A stretch of 41,348 bases of DNA from JAKORR01 sp964608495 (lineage in GTDB: Bacteria > Armatimonadota > Zipacnadia > Zipacnadales > FEN-943). The position numbers and the translations under genes were made by a program. Location of the stretch: NCBI GenBank assembly GCA_964608495.1, contig CAZSOQ010000010.1, positions 1 to 41,348 of the forward strand, read 5' to 3'. The stretch's first letter is position 1. Each line of letters begins with the position of its first letter. The notes under the pieces are model-generated. The model was not told the DNA's origin, searched no databases, and saw only the letters and a list, made by a program, of their open reading frames with translations. Positions 33,241 to 40,040 of the stretch are shown here, piece by piece.

Positions 33241-34095
33241 CTATCCCTTGATCCCCGTCAGCGTGATGCCCTGGATGAAGGTGCGCTGCGTGAAGAAGAA
33301 GAGGATGACGATCGGGACCGTGATCACCGTCGTCACCGCCATCAGCATCCCCGGGTAGGAGCCGTATTGGCTCGAGAAGCTCGCCAGCCCCAGCGCCAGC
33401 GTGTACTTGCTCTCGTCCGCCAGGTAGATCAACGGCCCCAGGTAGTCGTTCCACATCGCCATGAAGGCGAACAGCCCCACCGTCGCCAGCACCGGCCTGC
33501 TCAGCGGCAGGATGATCCGCCGGTAGATGTCCCACTCCGAGCAGCCGTCAATCCGCGCGGCCTCCGTCAGCTCCCCGGGGATCGTCAGGAAGAATTGCCG
33601 CATCAGGAAGATGTAGAAGGCGCTGCCGAAGAAGTGCGGCACGATCAGCGGCAGGAAGGTGTCCACCCAGCCGATCCGCGCGAACAGCACGAACAGCGGC
33701 ACCATCGTCACCTGGAAGGGCAGCATCATCGTCCCCAGGATGATGTAGAAGAGCCAGTCGCGACCGCGCCAGCGGATGCGCGCCAGGCCGTAGGCGACCA
33801 GCGAGCAGGAGATCAGCGTGCCGATGACCGCGAAGAGGCAGATGGTCGTCGTGTTCAGCAGGTAGCGCCAGAAGGGGATAAAGGTCAGGCCGTCCGGGTA
33901 GTTCTTGAGGGTGAGAGGCGACGGGATCCACTCCGGCGGGAAGGCGAAGATCTGCTCGTCGGTCTTCAGCGACGACGTGATGAGCCACACCAGAGGCACC
34001 AGGAACACCGCGCTGAGGATGATGAGCACGGTGTGGGCGGCGACCGTTCGTGCGAGCCGCCGCGGGCCGCGCCGCGGTCTGGGCTGAGTCGTCAT
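33241..34095 (-). CDS. ABC sugar transporter permease (MalG/UgpE type)
   Basis: Inner-membrane permease of a carbohydrate ABC importer. About 284 residues with six membrane segments. Seen: SSLKTDEQIFAFPPEWIPS, typical of MalG-type permeases, and the ATPase-contact loop ELTEAARIDGCSEWDIYRRI (about 188-207). The C terminus ITLTGIKG is the family ending. ATG 34095 is preferred to GTG 34101. It lies 31 bases after the small membrane protein gene and pairs with the UgpA-type permease and the lipoprotein binding protein upstream. The ATPase (often shared, MsmK-like) is not in the window. Confidence 0.95.
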   Translation of the reverse strand: MTTQPRPRRGPRRLARTVAAHTVLIILSAVFLVPLVWLITSSLKTDEQIFAFPPEWIPSPLTLKNYPDGLTFIPFWRYLLNTTTICLFAVIGTLISCSLVAYGLARIRWRGRDWLFYIILGTMMLPFQVTMVPLFVLFARIGWVDTFLPLIVPHFFGSAFYIFLMRQFFLTIPGELTEAARIDGCSEWDIYRRIILPLSRPVLATVGLFAFMAMWNDYLGPLIYLADESKYTLALGLASFSSQYGSYPGMLMAVTTVITVPIVILFFFTQRTFIQGITLTGIKG

Positions 34096-34126
34096 CGCCA
34101 CCAGGCCTCGCCTTCGGCCGGGGAGG

Positions 34127-34426
34127 TCAGAAGAACAGCAGGTGGGGCGGGTGCCTCGCGATCAGGACGATGCCCACGAGCACGGCGAGGGCGACCGGCC
34201 AGATCAGGACGCGGTCCACGGTCCTCGCCGGGCCCGGGGCTGCGGCGGCCTGTGCCGGCGTGTAGCCGAGCCTCACCCCGTACCACAAGGCCCCCACCGC
34301 CAGGACTACGAGCACGGCCTCCTGGATCACCAGCTCCGCGCCCTGCGGCAGGGAAAGCAGCGGGAAGACCCATATGCACAGGGGCACCACGGGAAGCAGT
34401 AGCAGACAGCCACAGGCGTGCCGCAT
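34127..34426 (-). CDS. Small membrane protein between two sugar permease genes
   Basis: 99 residues with three hydrophobic stretches (about 4-24, 32-49, 74-91) and a basic/His C terminus HPPHLLFF. The middle segment LVIQEAVLVVLAVGALWYG and the loop YTPAQAAAAPGPARTVDRV show no known motif. ATG 34426 follows GGGGGGTG at about 6 bases. It fits neatly between the two permease genes (126 bases after the first, 31 before the second), so it is likely translated. It may be a subunit or regulator of the importer, or a remnant; no function is proposed. Confidence 0.65.
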   Translation of the reverse strand: MRHACGCLLLLPVVPLCIWVFPLLSLPQGAELVIQEAVLVVLAVGALWYGVRLGYTPAQAAAAPGPARTVDRVLIWPVALAVLVGIVLIARHPPHLLFF

Positions 34427-34552
34427 GGTGATACACCCCCCGGCTGGCCTCCGCGCGGCCGGGCGCCGGGCGGCATCCGCGGGAGCCCGCGTCGCCCCTC
34501 GACGCGGACCCGCGCACCGCCGGCGACAGGCAGCAGGACGGCGTCGCCATGT

Positions 34553-35476
34553 CTAGCCTCTCTCTCCGCCCGCGTAGTAGACGTGGCGCGCCGAGGTGCG
34601 GAAGATCAGGGCCGTGAAGGCCAGGATGAGGAGGAACAGGATCCAGGCCAGCGCGCAGGCGTAGCCCATCTTGAAGTCGGCGAAGGCGACGTTGAACAGA
34701 TAGAGGGAGTAGAGGAGCGTGGAGTCCACGGGGCCGCCGGTGCCGTTGGTCATGACGTAGGCGGGGGTGAAGAACTGGAAGGCGCCGATGAGGCCCATGA
34801 TGAGGACGAAGAGGATCTGGGGGCTGATGAAGGGGATGGTGATGTGGCGGATGCGGTGCCAGGTGCGGGCGCCGTCCACCTCGGCGGCCTCGAGCAGCTC
34901 CTGGGGCACGTCCTGCAGCGAGGCGAGGAAGATGACCATGGAGCCGCCGACGCCCCAGAGACTCCAGAGGATGATGGCGGGCTTGGACCAGGTGGGATCA
35001 GCCAGCCAGCCGGGCGGCTCGCCCAGCCCCAGCCAGGCGAAGGCCGGCCGCAGCAGGGCGTTGATGGCGCCGCTCTGCGGGTTGAAGAGCCAGATCCACA
35101 GGACGGCGCTGGCGACGAGCGGGACGATGGACGGTACGAAGAAGAAGGTGCGGTACAGGGCTTGGCCGCGAACCTTCATGTTCAGCAGCAGGGCCAGCCC
35201 CAGGGCGACCACGATGCCCAGCGGCACGGCGAAGATGGCGTAATAGGCCGTGTTCCACAGCGATTTCCAGAAGAGGCCGTCGTGGAGGAGGTGCTGGTAG
35301 TTGGTGGCGCCGGCCCAGACGGGCGGCTTCATGACGCTGTAGCGCGTGAAGCTGTAGTAGAGGGACGCGAGGATGGGGTAGGCCATGAACACCAGCAGAC
35401 CGACGATGGACGGCGCGCAGAACAGCAGGCCGTAGAGAAGACGGCGTCGCTCAGGAGGTTTGGCGGTCTTTCTCAT
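34553..35476 (-). CDS. ABC sugar transporter permease (MalF/UgpA type)
   Basis: 307 residues, six membrane segments, the first permease of a carbohydrate importer. Opening RRLLYGLLFCAPSIVGLLVF and AYPILASLYYSFTRYSV are the usual UgpA-type start; PQELLEAAEVDGARTWHRI (about 199-217) is the EAA loop that contacts the ATPase. NGTGGPVDSTLLYSLYLFNVAF before the last segments is also characteristic. The ATG at 35476 has a weak ribosome site. The 116-base gap upstream holds a perfect 22-bp palindrome. With the MalG-type permease it forms the membrane core of the importer. Confidence 0.95.
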   Translation of the reverse strand: MRKTAKPPERRRLLYGLLFCAPSIVGLLVFMAYPILASLYYSFTRYSVMKPPVWAGATNYQHLLHDGLFWKSLWNTAYYAIFAVPLGIVVALGLALLLNMKVRGQALYRTFFFVPSIVPLVASAVLWIWLFNPQSGAINALLRPAFAWLGLGEPPGWLADPTWSKPAIILWSLWGVGGSMVIFLASLQDVPQELLEAAEVDGARTWHRIRHITIPFISPQILFVLIMGLIGAFQFFTPAYVMTNGTGGPVDSTLLYSLYLFNVAFADFKMGYACALAWILFLLILAFTALIFRTSARHVYYAGGERG

Positions 35477-35543
35477 TCGGCATCAGTGGGCGCGGCTCTG
35501 ATGCGCCGGGCCCCTCTATCGGCTCACCCCACCGGCAAGACGC

Positions 35544-35578
35544 CTGTCTGACAGCCGCGACCTGCCCGGGCAGGTCGC
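35544..35578. repeat. Perfect 22-bp palindrome plus small inverted repeat
   Basis: GCGACCTGCCC directly followed by its complement GGGCAGGTCGC (35557-35578), next to CTGTC-T-GACAG (35544-35554). They lie 15-49 bases after the stop of the TIM/FGE fusion gene and 68-102 before the permease start. As RNA they would form an 11-bp stem; as DNA they look like an operator for a LacI-type dimer. No T-run follows on the minus strand. Confidence 0.6.
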
Positions 35579-35592
35579 AGGCGCCTCCGCGG

Positions 35593-38217
35593 CTACTCAG
35601 GATACGCGCAGCGGAAACCGATAGTCGCGCAACGGTCCAGCCCGGGCCACATCAGCAGGAACTTGGCATGGGTCTGGACAGGCTGAGGCCCGCCCGGGAA
35701 GTACCATCCCGAGCCACGGGCCTGGTAAGTGCTCCCGCCGCGCAGTAGGACGAAGCGCGTATGGCCGTCGTCGCGCTCGGACTCGGTCCACTCCCAGGCT
35801 TTCCCGCGCTCCAGTGCCTCGCCGGCCTGCTCAGCGGCAGCGTGCCATTCCCACTCCGTCGGCAGTCTTGCGCCAGCCCAGGCAGCGTAAGCCCTCGCGT
35901 CCGCCAGGTCAACATAGACCACCGGATCGTCTCGCAGTTCGAGCGGGCAGCGTGGGCCGTGCCAGTGCTTCAGGAAGTTCTCCCGCCATCGCGGCCCGTA
36001 ATCCGTCGCCGTCAGGAAGAGCTCGTATTCGCCGTTCGTGACCGTACGGAGGGAAACCTGGACCGGTGCTACCTTGGTCCGCACATGGTGTTCGAGATCG
36101 CCGTCCCAGGGGTAACCGCGCAGGAAGTCGTGCCAGCGCTCCGGGGGCGTCCCGGGGTCCGGGTAGCAGCCACATTCGCGCCGCTGATGGCTAAGGTGGA
36201 ACTCGTACTCGCCCCCCGCTACCCTCACCGTCTCGGGCTTCGGTGCCGCGGGTACGACGGCGCCGGGCGCCGGGGGCGGTTTTGCCTCCATCACGGACAG
36301 GGCCCGCACGTGCGGGTCGGCGTTCTGCGGCGGGAGGTCGCGACTCGCCTCCAGCTTCTGGGCTTCGAGCAGACCGGCCAGCCAGTCTGGTGTCCGCCCC
36401 TCGGGCCAGGCGGCCACGGCGCCGAAGTCGCGGACGCGTGGCGCCAGGAGGACCCTGTCGCCCACGCGTTCAGGCCGCAGTCTCCTCCCGCGCCAGAGGT
36501 CGAAGAACTCTTCGTTTCGGTCCTCCAGCTCCAGGACAGGCCCTCCGGCGGCCGCCCCGCCGTTGTTGACCAGTGTCCAGAGGCGGACAGCGTCGCCCTC
36601 CCAGCACGACGCGAGCACACCCTGGTGCATCGTGGGATAGAAGGGCAGCCACTCGCCCTCCGCCAGCAAGTCCGCGAAGGCCCGCAGCACCGGCGCCATG
36701 CGGCGCAGGGCCGCGCGATCGGCTGCGCACCACGGGTTCCACGAGCCGAAGACGTTCTCCCACACCAGCATCCCGCTGCCGTTGAGCCAGGCTGCGCGCA
36801 GCTCCTCCGCATGTGACTTCTCCCATCGCCGGACCTGGTGCTGCATGTGCCGCTGCTCGATCCACTTCAGCCACAGGACCCCGATCTCGGGCAGGAACTG
36901 CAGTCCCTGCGCCCAGGAGGAGTTGCAGACCTGCATCTCCGGGACCACCGGATGCCCCTCCGGCTCGAAGGCTATGCCTCGCCTCGCGGCGTCCACCTTC
37001 TCCCTCAGGTTCGGCGGGGCGGCCAGCATGGTGTCCAGGAAGATGCCATCTGCGTGCGTATCGGCGCAGATGCGTGCGAGTTCGCTCTCGTCGGAGCCCG
37101 GAGGCCGGCGTGTCCCTGTGTCCCAGGGGTTGTAGGGAAGGAAGACCTTGACTCCGCGGCGGTGGAACTCCCGTACCGCCCCGCGCAGGCCCGTCAGGCC
37201 CCCCGGCATGTCCCCGAAGAAGTCGAACTGATTGCGATCATCGGCGCCGATGCGCGGATAGGCATGCCACAGGACTACGGCGTCGAAACCCCCGAACTCG
37301 CCTTCGGCCTCGTCCAGAAGCTCGGACACGCGGTAACGTCCTGCCTGAGGATCGTAGAAGGCGAGATCGTAGACCATGATGAACCCGCAGACGAAGCAGC
37401 GTCTCGTCCAGCGTAGGTCGCCGCGGCTGTAGATGGTGTCGTCGAAGGCCGGAGCCCCGGGCAAGTCACGGTGTAGCGCCGCGAAGGCCTCGACCCGTTC
37501 CGCCGTCGCAGGGAGGGCCAGGCGTAGGTTGCGCAGTTCCACGATGCCCCTTGTGCTGTCGTGGGTGCCATCCATGCCGACGATAGGCCGCGCCCAGCTT
37601 TCGCCGGTGTCGAAGCTTGGCACCTCGGCGTTGATGCGGAACTCGTGCCAATCTGCATCCGTGGGGATAGACGCCGTGGCGCGGACCATGGACCATCCCT
37701 GCCATGGACCCGTGGCCCCGCCCCGCCGGTGGCACCAATCGAAGGCAAGACACAAGGTGTTATTGCCTTGTCGCCAGCGGGCCTCGCCAATCAGCACGAT
37801 TGGCTCGCCCGGCGTCAGGTCCGCCGCGTAGGCGCACGACCGGCCCGTCCGTACCCATGCCCGAACGCCGTCGAACTCCATCACGATGCGCTGGCGGGCG
37901 ACGTCGCGCAGGCCCTCGCGCACGGCCCTCCTGTGCTCCCGTAGCACCCTAAGCCACGCCGCCCAGTCCTGCCCCGGCGAAGGTCCGGCAAGGAAGTGCG
38001 CGTTGCCTCTCACCTGCGCCTCCTCCGGCAAGTCCCACTGCCACGAGCAGCCGCAGTCCGCGCTGAAGGTGCCATACTGCCATGGTACCTCGACGGTCTT
38101 TCGTTCCGCCCAGGCCAGCCCGGCCGCGCACACCAGGGGCGTTGATAGGGCCACAAGCGCTGTGAAGTGCAATCCCGGTCTCCTCCGTTTCGGAGCACGC
38201 TCCCGGCCAAAGCACAT
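35593..38217 (-). CDS. Secreted TIM-barrel glycosidase-like / FGE-fold fusion protein
   Basis: 874 residues. Signal peptide (basic APKRRRPG then about 17-37, AWA cleavage), an N-terminal beta-rich region (40-240, carbohydrate-binding-like), a TIM-barrel glycosidase-like domain (about 255-525, with FDAVVLWHAYP, FLPYNPWDTGT and DGIFLDTM whose Asp395 is a possible nucleophile), a beta-sandwich (to about 610) and a C-terminal FGE/sulfatase-modifying-factor fold (664-874) with VTNGEYELFL, RLPTEWEW (784-791), LLRGGS and GFRCAYP. The paired active-site cysteines of real FGE (CHxSYC) are absent, so it is probably binding or structural. ATG 38217 gives a good signal peptide, but TTG 38172 has an excellent GGAGGA eight bases upstream and may be the true start. 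Codon use is less GC-rich than neighbours. Substrate unknown. Confidence 0.8.
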   Translation of the reverse strand: MCFGRERAPKRRRPGLHFTALVALSTPLVCAAGLAWAERKTVEVPWQYGTFSADCGCSWQWDLPEEAQVRGNAHFLAGPSPGQDWAAWLRVLREHRRAVREGLRDVARQRIVMEFDGVRAWVRTGRSCAYAADLTPGEPIVLIGEARWRQGNNTLCLAFDWCHRRGGATGPWQGWSMVRATASIPTDADWHEFRINAEVPSFDTGESWARPIVGMDGTHDSTRGIVELRNLRLALPATAERVEAFAALHRDLPGAPAFDDTIYSRGDLRWTRRCFVCGFIMVYDLAFYDPQAGRYRVSELLDEAEGEFGGFDAVVLWHAYPRIGADDRNQFDFFGDMPGGLTGLRGAVREFHRRGVKVFLPYNPWDTGTRRPPGSDESELARICADTHADGIFLDTMLAAPPNLREKVDAARRGIAFEPEGHPVVPEMQVCNSSWAQGLQFLPEIGVLWLKWIEQRHMQHQVRRWEKSHAEELRAAWLNGSGMLVWENVFGSWNPWCAADRAALRRMAPVLRAFADLLAEGEWLPFYPTMHQGVLASCWEGDAVRLWTLVNNGGAAAGGPVLELEDRNEEFFDLWRGRRLRPERVGDRVLLAPRVRDFGAVAAWPEGRTPDWLAGLLEAQKLEASRDLPPQNADPHVRALSVMEAKPPPAPGAVVPAAPKPETVRVAGGEYEFHLSHQRRECGCYPDPGTPPERWHDFLRGYPWDGDLEHHVRTKVAPVQVSLRTVTNGEYELFLTATDYGPRWRENFLKHWHGPRCPLELRDDPVVYVDLADARAYAAWAGARLPTEWEWHAAAEQAGEALERGKAWEWTESERDDGHTRFVLLRGGSTYQARGSGWYFPGGPQPVQTHAKFLLMWPGLDRCATIGFRCAYPE

Positions 38218-38273
38218 GGTCCCCAGGGGCGCGCAGCGGCCCGAGTCTTCCTTCCTTAGCCTCGGTAAGACTC

Positions 38274-40040
38274 TCAATCACCCGGCGCGAACCGCGCCAC
38301 CAGCTCGTCGAGCCGGACGATCCGGATCTTCCCGCCCATCTCGGCGTCCAGACGTTCCCGCAGGCGGACAAGCCCGGAGGGCGACGCCCACAGCGTGGTC
38401 CCCTTCGGCTCGTACCCGTGCGCGGCTACCGGGAGGTAGACGCAGCAGAAGTGCCTCCCCCAAGGCCCCTCACCTTCCGCCAGCCGGTCGAAGAGGAAGT
38501 CCATCATGGCGTCCCGGGATAGCGTTTCCTGCGAGCGAGGGTAGTGGATAACGCCAAGCACGCGCGTCGCCTGTCCCCAGACGTTGCCGTGCTCGCCCCA
38601 GACGCCCCGGCTCAGCACCCGGTTTTTGGCCGTTACGGCAAGCAGGTCCAGGGCGTCGCACAGGTCGGCGAAGCGGGGCTGGTCCTCCTGGGCGTCGTAG
38701 TACCCGTCGTTGGCGTAGATGTCCAGGCACCGCAGGTCCATCGCCTGGCACAGCGGCGCGGCGTCCTCCAGGACGGCTTGCCAGGCCGCCTCCGGCATCA
38801 GTGGCGGGACCGCGAAGCCCATCCCGGCACAGATGTCGCCCGTGAGGAAGTAGTCCTGCGGGGTCGCCGTCGAGTAGTAGTAGTCCACCACGGCGGGCGC
38901 GTCCCGGCCGAAGGCGGCGCTCATGCCCCAGTTGATCGCCACCTGCCCCCGCGCCGGATCGAGCCAGGCGCCGTGCTGCAGGCCGTTGCCGGCGGCCTTC
39001 TGGGTAGTGCACTCCGAGGCCAGGAAGGCCACGTAGCGCGTGTCGGGTGTGTCCGGGGGGGCCTCGGGCCTGGGCTGCTGGCGCCACTGGTCGCGCGCGG
39101 AGGGGACCTGAGTGTGGAAGCTCCAGTTGTCGGCCATGTTCGTCATCGTGTTGATGCCGCCGAAGCGGGATAGGCTCATGACGCCCAGGCGCTCCGGGGG
39201 CTGCAGGCCGATGACCCAGAAGTAGGGCCTGGCCTTGTCGCGACGGTCGCGATAGGTGGCCAGGATCCGCTCCAGGAGCTGGCGTTCCGTGGTGCCCTCG
39301 CCGGCGTCGGCCTCGCGGTAGCTAAGGTTGGTGCACAGCGCGAAGTGCTGGACGGCGTAGTCCACGCCCCAGGCGTCGTAGTTGAAGAGGAAGTCCGGTG
39401 AACAGTGGGGCAGAAGCTCCCTGATCGCCCACTCGACGGCCTGGGCCTTGTTGGCGAAGCCGTAGGCGGCCAGGTCGCCGTGGATCGCGACGCCGGTGGG
39501 TCTGCCGTGGTAGTCCCTCAGCTCAACCTCCGCGGGGGCGGGCAGTCGCCACCTGGCGGCAAGGGCCTGCCTGAGGTCCGACGGCACGGGTAACATACCG
39601 GTCAGCGCCCCGACGGACGTGGCCAGATACTCCTCGGTCGGGAAGAACTTGTTTTCCTTCGCCATCTTGGGGCCGCGCGTGCGGTCGAAGCCGACCAGGC
39701 CCGCCACCTGGCCCCGGAACCGCTCGATGAGTGCGTCCAGATCGCCGACCTCCTCGTACTCGAAGCCCTGGGTTGCACGGCAGTGGTCGAGCCAGGCCTG
39801 GGTGACCGGAGGATGGTAGTGGAAGGGCGTGTTGAGGTAGAGCCTGGGCCCGTCACGGTTGACAATGCCCTGGAGCGTGGCGAAGGTGTGTCGGTGGGCG
39901 TACCAGTCCAGCTCGCCGGTGTAGACGACCACCGTATGGGCGGCCCTAGCCGCCGACGGTAGCGGCAAGCCAAGGAGCCAGACCCAGACCAGGGTGCGCC
40001 AGGGGCAGGCGCGGCGCGCAGGCGTGTCCGTCCCGTGCAT
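38274..40040 (-). CDS. GxGYxYP-type putative glycoside hydrolase
   Basis: 588 residues with a signal peptide (about 1-33, LGLPLPSAARA). The start of the mature protein reads HTVVVYTGELDWYAHRHTFA and TLQGIVNRDGPRLYLN, the recognised opening of GxGYxYP_N proteins; further conserved parts include FNYDAWGVDYAV, ASECTTQKAAGNGLQHG, and AINWGMSAAFG. The typical GDGDN-like patch is not obvious (GNGLQHG stands in its place), so the C-terminal family match is imperfect. Families of this kind are found in sugar loci and thought to be glycosidases, without proof. ATG 40040 lies within the 3' end of the binding-protein gene (95-base overlap); GGGAGG is about 12 bases upstream. It is followed by the TIM/FGE fusion. 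Confidence 0.8.
   Translation of the reverse strand: MHGTDTPARRACPWRTLVWVWLLGLPLPSAARAAHTVVVYTGELDWYAHRHTFATLQGIVNRDGPRLYLNTPFHYHPPVTQAWLDHCRATQGFEYEEVGDLDALIERFRGQVAGLVGFDRTRGPKMAKENKFFPTEEYLATSVGALTGMLPVPSDLRQALAARWRLPAPAEVELRDYHGRPTGVAIHGDLAAYGFANKAQAVEWAIRELLPHCSPDFLFNYDAWGVDYAVQHFALCTNLSYREADAGEGTTERQLLERILATYRDRRDKARPYFWVIGLQPPERLGVMSLSRFGGINTMTNMADNWSFHTQVPSARDQWRQQPRPEAPPDTPDTRYVAFLASECTTQKAAGNGLQHGAWLDPARGQVAINWGMSAAFGRDAPAVVDYYYSTATPQDYFLTGDICAGMGFAVPPLMPEAAWQAVLEDAAPLCQAMDLRCLDIYANDGYYDAQEDQPRFADLCDALDLLAVTAKNRVLSRGVWGEHGNVWGQATRVLGVIHYPRSQETLSRDAMMDFLFDRLAEGEGPWGRHFCCVYLPVAAHGYEPKGTTLWASPSGLVRLRERLDAEMGGKIRIVRLDELVARFAPGD

Noticed and set aside
35593..36225. True formylglycine-generating enzyme activating the neighbouring sulfatase-fold protein
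   Set aside because: The cysteine pair is absent in the FGE fold and the sulfatase-fold protein has Thr instead of Cys/Ser.
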